Shown here: one piece after another, positions 48,001-60,000 of the stretch | How positions within the stretch are numbered: the first letter of the stretch is position 1 | Layout of the letters: each line of letters starts with the position of its first letter | Source of the DNA: a virus | IMG/VR virus record: IMGVR_UViG_3300034159_000041 | Coordinates: 1-64,000 of that record | Direction: 5' to 3' (one strand) | Length of the DNA stretch: 64,000 bases | Notes under the pieces: model-generated | Databases searched by the model: none | The model's input: the letters and a program-made list of their open reading frames with translations, nothing else | Told to the model about the DNA's origin: nothing | Position numbers and translations under genes: made by a program

Positions 48001-51000
48001 GCCCCCGGAGCCACCCCCGCCCCGCCGATGGCGAAGCGGATGTCGGGGTCGGCGGATTCGTCCAACCGTCCGGAATCTCCGGATGGTTCGGCCTGCCCGC
48101 GGCCGGTGGCGAGGCGGGCGTTGGCGTCGCGCGTGCCCGTCCCCATCCCAAAGCGCCCCCGCAACTGCGCCCGTACCCGGTCATCCCCGGTGCGGTTGTA
48201 TTGAGCCACCCCGGCGACGATCTCGCGCAGGTCGGCATTGTTGAGGTGGATCACGAGCCCGAGCTTGCGCAAGAAAGCGCGGATCGCGTTGTAGACCCGC
48301 AGCAGGAATGGCTGGTCCTTGCCGTGGTTGACCTCGGCCAGATGGGCCAGGAACTCGTCAGCGGCCTCGCGGCGCTGGGCGAGGCTTTCCATGGACAAAC
48401 CGCGCGCATCCGCGTAAAGCTGGACATCAGCGTTGCGGTCCTTGATCAACTCATCTAAGAATGGGTTCAGGGTTGGCCCGAAAACAGACCGCGCGCCGGA
48501 ATGCCACCCCTCATGCGCAAGGACCGTGACCATCGCGTCGCGCACGTCCGCCACATTGTCAGCGACCACCCAAAGCACGCCCTTGGTCGGGTTGCCCTCT
48601 GCGTCTTTCGGCCCAGCCAGGAACACGGCTTTCCCGCGGGCGGTCGGATCAACACTGCGCGCCCGCGCCAGCCCCTCCAGCGTCGCGGCCGGTAGATCCC
48701 CCTCCGTCTGCACCACCCGCAGCGTCGCGGCCCCAGACAGCCCGCGGAGCTTGCCAAACAGCGGTTGCAACTTCGCATCAAGGAAAGCCCGCGTGAGCCG
48801 GGGGAGCGCGGCCGATCGCGGGCGGGTTTGGGTTGCGCGGCCGAGCGTGCCGCCGATGGACCAGCGGGGTTCAGGGGCATCACCTCTCTGTGCCGCGTCA
48901 CTGCGCGCCCGCTGAGCCTTAGCCGTCGCACCCAGCCCCTCCAGCACCTGTTCACCAATCCCGGTCGGCCGGTTCATCCGTTCCCACAGGCTCAGCGCCT
49001 GCCAGTCGTCCGCCGCCGCCCGCCGCACCGTGGCCCCGTGCGCCTTCAACTGCGCCAGGTCCTCGATGTTGATCCACCGCGGGGCCTGGGGCGGTTTGTT
49101 TTCCCACTCCACCACCCACACCCCGGCCGGTAGCGCATCGGCCGCCGCCACGTTCGCTCCAGACGGCGCCACAAACGGATGCTCGGTGTACTTGCGCTCG
49201 CCGTTGGCGTCGCGTAGATCCAGGTACGACACCCGCCGCGCCCGCTCGCCATCGAGCACATGCACGAAATACCCGTCATCGGCCCATTGGTGCCCCTCGA
49301 CCACTACCTCCTTGGTCTGCGGTCCTCGACTCTGTATAGGCTTCGTCGTTACACTTGCCCCCCCGGTGCCGGCGCCGGCCATTCCCCCGTGATCTGGTGT
49401 CTCGGGGTTTAGTTGAAGAACGTAGGCCAGCGTATCGACCGGCGCCCCATGACGCAGCCAGGCCGGCGCCGGCACCGGGTTGCGCGCCATGTCGGCTTCG
49501 ATCTCATCCAAGCGGGTTTGCTTGCGCTCCAGGTCCTTGGCGCGGGCGAACGGTTGATCGGCCAGTTCCTCCAGCTTGGGACGGTCGGCTCGCAGGGTCG
49601 CGGCCTCGGCGCGGACTTGCCGCCCCGTGCCCCGTAGCCCGCGCAAGGTGTCGGCGACGGCGCCATAGACCCCGTAATGCACGACCGAATCAGTGAGCGA
49701 CACCAGTTGCAGATAGACGTTTTCTTTGCCGACATGGCGCCCTTCCAACGGGAACCCAAAGACCTCGCCGACCGGATGCCAGCCGCTTTTTACCGGCATC
49801 CGCTGATACAGCGTCTGGAACGCCTCGCCGAACGCATCCCGCGTGGTGAAGTGATCATTCAACAACCGCGCATCAAACGGCTTCGTCGTCGGCTCTTTCG
49901 GTCGCTCGCGCCCCTCGGCCTCGGCCGCTTTCACCGCCGCCTGCACCCGCTTCGCCAGTTCGCGATCGGGCTGCTTGTTGCCCCAGCCATCGGCTCGCAC
50001 CGCCGCCCGCTCAGCCGCGGTCAGGTTCAGGTCCAGCCCATCGACATAGACCGCGACCTCTTCGCGGTAGGCATCCTGCTGCCGCTCCCCGGCCGCCGCC
50101 TCGGCTTGCTCGAACAGGTCGGCATCCGCGTCATAGCGCTTGGCCTGCGCCTCTTTCTCCGGCACCAGGCGCTCATTGCGGGCCAACTTCTCACGCGCCT
50201 CCACCACCCCCTGCGCGTGGGTGCGCTCGCGCCGCTGGAGCTTCTGCACATCCACCGTCAACTTCTGCCGCTGCAACAGCCGCGGATCGCCCACCGCCTC
50301 GCTCAGCGTCTCGGCATAGCCGCCGCCCTCATCGTCGCTGACCGCATCGCCCTCAATGACCCTGGTGTCTGCATCCGCGTGCAGGAACGCCTTGATGAAC
50401 CGATCCTTCACCGCGAGCACCTGCCAGCGCTTGCCGTCGATGCGCTCGGTGATGTAGCGATACTCCAGCACCGTGTTCCAGGTGTTGCCCTGACGCCAGC
50501 CGCGCCCGTTGCGCTGTTCCAACTCGCCCGGCATCCATGGGGCGTCCAAGTGGTGCATGGCACGCAGCCGTTGCTGCATGTTCACGCCGGTGCCCAGGGT
50601 CTCGGTCTGCCCGATCACGATGCGCACCGTCCCGGCGTTGACCGCATCGGCCACCGCCTTTTTCTGCTCGGGCGTCACCCCGCCCGCGACGATTGCGATC
50701 TCGTGCGCCGGCACGCCCTCGGCCAGCAGCTTGGTACGCAGTTCTTTGGCGAGGTTATGTCCCGGAACCTTCACCTTAGCGACCGTGCGCGTGTCGGAAT
50801 AGCCCTTGTCCATGAACACCACCTGAGCGGCCTGGGGCTCGCCGCGGTAGTGATGCAGGAGGTTACGGACCGCGCGGTTCACCTTGCTCTCGGGATGCTC
50901 CGGCAGGCTCAGGTCCTCCATGCGCGCATCCATCCCCGCCCGCGCCGCCGCGCCCTCAATCATGATCGGCGAGTGCGGATCGCCGGTCTTCATCCAGTCC

Positions 51001-54000
51001 AGCCGCTGTTTGCCACCCGCTGACCGCCACTCGGCCGCGAGTTGCTGGAGCCGCGCGAGGATCGCCGCTTGCTCCGGGCTCATCTCCGCCACGTCCATGA
51101 CCACCCGCTTGTACGGTCGCCCGACCGGGTTCTCCTGCCGCCCGTTCTGCAAGGCGTCGATCTCGTCGGCCGTCAGGTCGGCATCGGCCAGCGTCTTACC
51201 GCTCGCCGTCTTGCGCGGCGTGAACTCCGGCATCTCGTCGGCGAACACCACATCCATGTACGGACTCATCATCCGCCGCAGCTCGGCCACGTTGATGAAC
51301 CCGGCCAGCTTGGTGACCGGCTGATAATCCCCGGCCGCCGTAAACTCCACATCCGACACGCCGCTCGCAAAGGTATTGAACCAGCTATCCCACTGGTCAA
51401 TGCCGTCGCGCGCCATGTCCTGCTGCATGACATAGCGCTGCATGTGGAAGATTTCGGCCAGGGTGTTGGTGATCGGCGTGCCGGTGAACAAATGCACCCC
51501 ACGCCCGGCGTGCTGCCCCTTGATGTAGTCGGTGAGGAACTTCAGGGCCACCGAGCGATTGCTGATCTGCTTTTGCAGCCCGCGCATTTTCATGCGCGTC
51601 GCCATCGGGGGCTTTTTGAAAAGATGGGCCTCATCGACAATCAGCATGTCAACGCCCAAGTCCTCAAACGCAATCGCATCCTCCCGGCTCGACTGCTGCG
51701 CCTGCTTCTCGATCTGCGCCTTGATGCGCAGCCGCGCCTGCGCCAGTTCCTTGGCTGTCGGGTTGCGTAGCTTCTTGATGGCGTCCTCATCGTCCAGCAT
51801 GTCCTTATGCACCGCCCGCCCGAATCCCGCCTGGTTTGCGTCGCCCTCGTCCATCGCCTCCCAGAAAGCCGACTCCAGGGCCGCGATATCCTCGGCCGCC
51901 AAGGCGCTCAGCGTCTCCTTTTTCAGCGTCAGCCGGTCCAGCAGGCTATGCGGCATCACCACCGCATCCCAGTCGTCGTTGCGGATTTGCGCCATGGTTT
52001 CCTTCACGCGCGAGGAATCCAGGTTGTTGACGTACAACACCTTAGCCCCTGGATACATCTCCTGAATCTCCGCCGCAACGCTGGCACTGTTGGCGTTGTG
52101 GGCCAGGATCAACGGCTTTTGCGCCAACCCGAACCGCCGCGACTCGACTGAGATACCGCCAATGGTGTAGGTCTTGCCCGTCCCGACCTCATGGGCATAC
52201 AACCCCGACCCTTGCACCAACCCCCGCCAGATCGCGTTGCTTTGGTGTGACCGCAGGTCAAACTCGTTATCCCCGCGCTGGAGCGCCATCCCATCAAACG
52301 CCAGGAAGGACCCGTCGAACTGCGGATCGGCAATCGCGTTCATCACCTCGTTGTAGTCGCGCTCCAGGGCCACCTTGCGCTCGGGTGACTTCCACACCCA
52401 TTCCTCGAACGCCTCGCGGATCGCCCCGGCCCGTTCGTTGGCCGCGGCACTGAACGCCTCGCGGGTGTAGGTGTTGCCCTCTGAATCCTTCGCGGTAAAC
52501 TTCATGGTCCCGTTGTTGAAAGCCGCTTCCAGCAACTGCCGCAAGCGCACCGTCCCGCTATCGCGCTCGCGCAACACGGGCTTGCCCTCGCCATCCAGCA
52601 GAGGAACGTCTTTTCCGGTTGCCGCGTCCTTGGTTGTGACTTCCTCAAACGCCTTGACCTCGCTCCACCGCAACGCCGTTGGCGTGTCCTGATGGGCATC
52701 GCTGGGCTTCACCACCCACCGATTGATCCGCCACTCCAGTTCCAGGTTTTCCGCAACGTCGGCATTCCCAATGATCACCTCAGCCACGAAGTCGCGGTAA
52801 TGCTTGGCGCCCACCCACTGCGCCCCCAGCTTGGCCTCGATGTTGAAGTACGGCACATCCTTGGGGATCACCTTCTCCAGATGTTCGATGTTGCGGGCCA
52901 TCTCCTCGCCCTGCTCCGCCGCCGCTTGTGCCTCGCGTAGCTTGCGCCGCACGTTGCCGCCCAGGTAGACATCAGAGGGTTCATAGCCGCCGCCCGGCAG
53001 CCGATAGACCGCGCCCGCCGTCACCAGGTCCTGTTCGGCCTGCTCCACCGGCACCCCGGCCGCCGTGGCAATCCGCGCCATGTCGATGTGCAGCCCCTGG
53101 TTGCGTTCCACCACATAGGCATCGCGCACCGTGGGCCTGTCGATCTTCGCCGACGTGCGCACCACCGAGCGGTGCAGGATCGGCATCGGCTCGATGACGC
53201 CATCGCGCACCCGCTCCAGGGCCATCAGCGACGGGTAGAAGGGGTCCTCGGCCTTGTCGAGTAGGCGGATACCCTCGGACTCCCGCACCGGACCGTGCGC
53301 GTCGCGGAACGCCTCGTACTGCTCGCGCAGGGTCTTGCGCAACGCCTCGGTGTCGGGCGCCCCGTCGCGCTCTGCGTCGATCAGCCGTCCGTAGGCCTTG
53401 CGCAACCCCACCAGCCCGCGCAGTTGCGCGTCGCGCTTGGCGGTCTTCTTGGCGTCCTTCACCTGCCACGGCACCACGTCGTGCAGGTTCACCAGCCGCT
53501 CGCCCTGCGTCTGGTAGAGGTCACCATCCGCACCGATCACCACGGCGCGCGAGCGCTCCGTGGTGTTGTTGGTGATGTAGCGGATGTGTTTCGCGTTGTT
53601 CGCCGGGGTATAGGTCCCCGTCGTCATCTCATCGGCCATCGCCGCCAGACGCTCAGGGAAGTCGTCCCCGCGCTCAACGATCACCCCGGCCCGTCCGTAG
53701 GTCGTGCCGCTGCCCCATCCCAGTTCACCCAGGATGTTGTCGCGGTTGAGCAGGTAATACCGATTGATCGCCGCCTTCTGCCCGTCCGCCCCGAGGTCCA
53801 GGTCCTCGGTCTGCGTCCACGCTGATGATTGCGGGTCAGTGTTTTCCGTCTCGCGCTTTTTCAGGATGATCAGGTCGGTCACCACCGCGGTACCGGCATA
53901 TTCCTTGAACGCCCCAGACGGCAGCCGATAGGCCGCCACCAGATCGGCCTTGCGCGCCAGCGCCTGGCGCACCGCGTTGCCCTTGCCGTCCAGGCTGTAG

Positions 54001-57000
54001 CGGCTGGTGATGCCAACGACCAAGCCGCCGGCCCGCACCTGATCCAGCGCTTTCAGGAAAAAGTAGTCATGCAGCGAGGGCGACAGTTTGTTGTAGCGTC
54101 GATCAGCCGGCCCGGTGCTGGCGAACGGCCAGTTGCCGATCACCAGATCGTAGAACCCGTCCGGGGTCTGCGACTCCTGATAGGGCTTGTTGCTGATCGT
54201 CGCGTTTGGGTAGAGGTGCTTGAGAATGCCCGACGAGAGTTCGTCAAGCTCAATGCCGGTCAGTTGGCTGGCGTCCTGGACTGCCTTCGGCATCATCGCA
54301 AAGAAGTTGCCGACCCCCGCCGCAGGTTCGAGCACCCGTCCGCCCTGGAAGCCCAATCGCTGCACCGCCGCCCAGATCGCTTGTACGGTCGGCGGGTCGG
54401 TGTAGTGGGCATTGATGATACTGGCCTGCGCCGCCTTCCATTCGGACTCGCCCAGGTGCCCGCGCAGCCAATCATCCTCGTTGCGCCAGCCCTCGCGCTC
54501 GACGGTGCGCTCCCAGGTCCCCTGGAACAGTTCCTGCCCGAAACTCCCCCACCCGGTATAGCCGGCCAGGATGTCGCGCTCGTCCGCCGTCGCGTTCCGC
54601 CCGGCCTCTTCGAGTTCCCGATAGACTTCGATCGCCCGCCGATTCTTGTTGAACCGGACCTTCGGCGTTCCGCCGTAGATGCGTTCGGGTTCATCCGCGT
54701 GGAAGTTCTCCGCGCGGGCCGCCAGGTCTAGGGTCGTGCTTGGTTCGTCTGGGGTGACCGGCTCGACAGTGCCGCCTGCGCCCGTCTGATCTTCTGCGCC
54801 TGCACCCGCACCGACAGCGGCACCCGCGCCCGTGCCGCCATCTCCAGCAGCGGCGTTAGGTCCCCGTCCGGGTCGCTTGGATCCTCGGGGCCTTCCGGGT
54901 CCACGATCAACCAGTCCTTGTTCGCTTCCTCCCGACTGTCCGGCCAGCCCATCCCCGCTTTCTGGTTCGCCTCGCTCGCCGCGAACCGGCGGCTCTCGAT
55001 CAGGTGCGCGAACTCCGCCAAAATCCCCGCCTGTTCCAATCGTGCCACCATCCGCGGGCGAATCTGCCGCCACAGGGCGATCATCTCCCGTTCCTTCTGG
55101 CCCCCGATCGGCCAATCCGTCTCGGCGATCCGGGCGCTCTCCTGCTTGATCTGGCGTATCAGTTGGCGGTCCATTGGTCGGTTCCGGTTGTGGTTCTGCT
55201 GTCAGTGTAGCCGGTTGCTGCGTGAATATCCGTGCCAACTCCGCTTTTACCGTCTGCGGATCATCCATCCCGTCAATACTAATCCCCGCATCCTCCATCA
55301 TGTCCCGCGCGCCGTTGTACCACGAGCGCAGATAGGGGCGCAGTTTTGGCAACGGCTCGCCCAGGTCCTCGGCAATGCGCTTGGCGAACGCGGCAAACGA
55401 ACGCGCCCCCGCTTCCAAATGGAACGCGGCCAATTCCGCGCCGATGGCGAGAATCTCCGGGTCGATGCCGGCGTTGAGTTGTGACAGCTTGGCCTTGAGT
55501 CGCTTGCGCAGTTCTGCGGCGCGGTCGGCCGTGACCAGGGTGTTGCTGGCACCGTAGGCGGGGGCTGGCTGGGGTTGCTCGGGGGGCTGCGCTGGGGCGG
55601 CCTCGGCCGGCGTCTTGGCGGCCGGCGTCTTGGCGGTCGGCGGTTCAGGCGTGGCCGGGGTCGCGGCTGCCGCAGGCTCGGGAGCGGCCGGCGTGGCACC
55701 ATCGGGGCCAGCGTCAGGTTGCGCGCTCACCTTCTTGGCAACCTGCCACGTTGCGCCGACCTGACGTTGTGCAGCAACGATCCGCGCCAAGGCAACCGAC
55801 GTGCCGGAGCCGGTCGCGCTCACGAAATGCAGTTCCGCATCACCGTAGCCGCGCGCCGTCACCGACTCCAGCACATACGGCTTATCCGGGGATAGGTAAT
55901 CCATCTGCCCGGACGCAAAGTCCGAGAAGGTCACCGTATCCCCTGGTGCCGCGCCCATCACCGAAGCGACCTTCTGCTGCGCCGCGCGTTGCTTGTTGGG
56001 TAGTTTTGGCTTTTGCGCCTTGGCACCCGCCGCGGCGCCCTCGGGGGCTGGGGTCGGAGCGGAGTTCGCAAAGTCAATCAGGTCTTGCGGAATCTCGCCG
56101 TACTTTGCGCCGATGTAGGTAGAACTGACCAACTGGCCCTGATGGAATCGATCAAACCCATGTTCTGCAATCCACTTTAAGTGCTGCTGTCCTTCCGATA
56201 TCTGCGGCTGATACTCGGTCGTCAGCGCCTCGTTTGACTCTCCTGCGTCTCGGCGCTCCCGGCCCTGACGGCGCAGATCAGCCAAACGCGCACGAACCTT
56301 TGTTTCCAGGTCGTTCAGTTCAATCTCTCGCGCAGAAGGCGGGACCGGCTTGCGTCGCTCGGCTTCGTCTCTGGCTTTCTGTTCTTCGCGCGCCTTTTTC
56401 TGGTCTTCCCTGCGCTGATCGGCCTCTTGCTGTTGGCGCTCGACCAACTTCGCGTGCGACTGCGACGCCCGAGCATCACGCAAGGCGGAGTATCCCGACG
56501 CAAGCTCATGACGAAGTTGAGCGATCTGTGGTTGTACGCGGGCGGCTGCGGCGCGACGCTCGTCAATGGCCCCTACCGTCTGGAAATGCCCCTGATCGTC
56601 GGTGATGAATCTCCCATCTTCCGCGTCGTATCCGGTCACATTGGCGACGCCTTCCAGAAGACGAGCGGCCTCCTTGATATGACGATTGCGCAAGTCGTTC
56701 AGTGGTGCGGTATCTGGCAATCTCCCAGCAGCGACGTCGGAAGAGAACGCTTTTAGCCAGTCGTCATACGATCTTGCTGCAACCGTCAAGGATTCCTTGT
56801 CAGTTGGGGCGGGCGTTGTCGGCTCCGGCGTCAATTCCTTGACGGTCGGCGTCGGCTGGGTGACAACCGGCGTCTCGACAGTAGTTGCCCCTGCCGCATC
56901 ACGCGCCGCCTTGCCTTCCTTCCAGCCTTGGCGCCGCGGAACTAAAGAGGCCGCTGGCTCAGGCTTACCGGCCAGGCCGTCAGCGTAGCCGGCGTCGCGG

Positions 57001-60000
57001 GCGGCTTGGGCTTTGGGGGAGAGCGCGGGCGTCGGCTTTGTGCCGGTCGTTGGCGGCTCCGGCGCGGTAACCTCATCGCTCAGATCGACAACAGCAAACT
57101 TTGACGGTCGAATTGAGTTGGTCGCCTTCGCGTTGAGGTGGCTGTCGCGCTCGGAGTCGTCAGCGACCTTCTGGGCGTGGTCACGATCCTGCAAGACCGC
57201 ATCCTTTCCCGTGATCCCATCCTTTAGGAACCGTCCGGTTCTCAGGTTTCTGACCTTGAACCCGGTTGGCATGGGGGCCGGTGTGCCGCCGCCCTTCGCC
57301 GCTGGTGTCTCTCCTTGGTCCGCTGCCGGCGCAATCCGCTGGTCCTGCACCTGCCACCCAATGACGCCCGTCTCTTGGTCAACATAGCGCGACACCACGC
57401 CAAGATTCACCAGGTGACGCATCATGCGCTGCTTGTCCGCAGTGTCTTCCGGATGCGGCAACGCGCGCTCAAGCGGGTTCCGCGGGTCAAAGAATCGCGT
57501 GTTCCACTCGCGCGCCTGGTCAACCAGTCGCCGCTGCTTCTCATTCAAGGCCACCGGCCGCGCTTTCTGTTCGGCGTCCTTATCCAGCCGCGCGGACGCT
57601 TCCCGGTCCTCAAGAACCTTGATCCACGGCCCTGGTCTGGCGCGAACAGATCGCTCTAGGTCGTCAACCGACTCAGTTCTGAACTCGGCCAATCGCCCAG
57701 CCAACTCCCGAGCCGTGAGCGACTTTGCGCCAACCTGATACCGTCTGCCGTTTTCTTCCTTCGTTGGTTCCTTGCCTTGGTCCGCTGCCGGCGTGTCAGG
57801 CGCTCCCGGCGCTGCTCCGGTGTCTCGGGGGGGCTTAACCTCGGGGGTCGGCGTGGGGCTCGGGGGCGGGCTGCTGGGGGCATTGGGGTCCTCAGTGGGG
57901 GTCGGCTGAGTCGGAGCCGGCTCGTTGATGTTCGTCCACCAGTCATCCAACCGCTTGCGCACCGCAGGGTCTGCAATCGGGGAACCTGGCGGAACCTTCG
58001 GGTCATAGCCTTTACCCGTCTGCTTCGTCCCCGCACCTGGTAGCACCGCGCCGACGTTGGAGCCATAGAGCGCACCGGCCGCTCGTGCTTCGTCCTGGCC
58101 TTGCAGGGTGAGGGGTCCGGGCGCCGTGGTCAGGCCGGCGTTGGGGTCCATGCCTCCCAGCCCGGACGGACCACCTTGCGGACCACTGGGACCGGGTGTC
58201 CGTCCAGCGCCTTCAGTTGGATATCCAAGATCGTCAACCCCGGACCCTGGTCGAAGGGCACCGGGTTGGACGGCCGCCCCATCAGCGCCGCGAACCGCAG
58301 CGACTCCGACGTTTGTTCCGCTCGCCGCCCCAGGTGCCGGACCAGCCGGAGGTACAGGACGCGCGCCCCCGCCCACCGCTTGGCCTGCTGGCGGGCCTGC
58401 TTGTCCCGCGCCCGCTGCTTGTTGGACTGCGTTCTGGCTGACATTGGGTGGTCCTGCAGTTTGTGCTGCGCGGGTTAGGGGGCCGGTCTTCGGTCGGTTG
58501 GCAAGCGCCGCCGCGGTCGCCGCTGCAACCCGCTGCAGGTCCTGCGGGTCGGTCTCTGCTGCGGTTGCATCGACCGCGGCTTGCTTAGCCTGCGCGTCGG
58601 TCAGCGTCGGGTTGGCGACCGCGGCACGCGCCGCCACTTCACGATAGGCGGCGTCCTGGTCGATAGCGACCGGGAGGTTTGCGGCCACCGATGCGCTGGC
58701 GTAGGCGCGGAAGATGCGCGCGAGTTCCGGGTCTTCCTGCTGGACGGATCGCGCAACGGTATCCACCACCGCCTGCCGCTCTTGCGGGGTTCCTGCCGCG
58801 GGGTCGGTCAGTAGCCGGTTGGCCTCGCTGCGCCGGTACGCGCCGAACGCATGAGCGCCGCCAGCACCAAACGCCGTCATCACCAGCGTCGGGACCACGA
58901 CGCGCTTGGCATCGTCCCATGTTGGCATCGCCCCGGCACCGTACAGCGACTCGACGCCCTGCTCGCCGGCCTGTTGGCCCATCTCCGTTGCGATTTCAGC
59001 CGGCGCCACCTGAAACGCGATGTCTTTTGCCGCCCGCAGAATGGCTCCTTGGTTGGTCGCCGCGCGCTGCACCACGTCGGCGCTCGCATCCGCACCGGCC
59101 ATGCCCAGACGTTTGGCGATGGCGCTGGTCACCCCGAGCTTCAGGCTTGGGGGAATGAGCGCGCCAGCCTTGGCCAGCAACAGCGTACTGACCACTTCTC
59201 CAGCGCCTTCGATGCTGGCGTTGATCAAGCCGGCATGCATCCCGGCCTCGTGGGCATCCTCGGGAGAGAGTCCGGCCTTGATGTTGGCGTCCGTGACCTT
59301 GCGATAGGTTTCCTCGCCCTGCTGCCCGGACATCCCAAGAATCCCCAGCACCCCGCCGATGGCCGCGCCGCCGATCGCGCCGACCGCTGCACCTGGACCC
59401 GTCCAGGCGGTCAGGCCGGCGCCAATCGCCGCCCCCGTCGCCGCGGGTCCGAGCGACGGCACCAGGCTTTCCCCGGCTTCGGCGAGACTACCCCACGGAT
59501 GCTCTTGCGCTTGGCTGGTCAAGGACTCTTTCATCCAGTCCGGGGCCGCCTCGGCACGCGCCGTCTTCTCGGCGTCCAGCCGCGCCAACTCGTCGGCCGT
59601 GGCGGGCGGGGCCAGTCCCAGGGCGCGGCCGAAGAACTGCCCTGACTCTTGAACCGTTTCCGGAAGGTTGCGGACACCTCTGGCAACGCTGCGCCCCAGT
59701 TCCTTGACACCACCAACAAAGCCCTCGTTGGCGTGCAGTTCGTTGAGTCGCGCCAGATGCTGCGGAGCGGTTTCGTTGGGAAGGATACCGGGTTGCGTCA
59801 GGTCGGGTTTCTGCGCGAGCGGCGGCAGCGGGGGCGGAACCGGAGGCGACCCGACGACGTTGAGTTGTTCGACCGGCTCCAGCGAGGCCAGGGCCGCGTC
59901 GCGCCAGGAAGGGGCCTTGCTCGAGGCGGGCTGCTCCAGCGACGCGAGGGCCGCGTCACGCCACGATGGGGGGGGCGGCAAGGGCTTGAGGACCGGCGCA

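Noticed and set aside
49677-51023. 448-codon rightward open frame inside the giant gene
   Set aside because: Antisense of the helicase region; no recognisable domain and biased composition. The same holds for 53829-54731, 46671-47477 and other frames over the giant gene.
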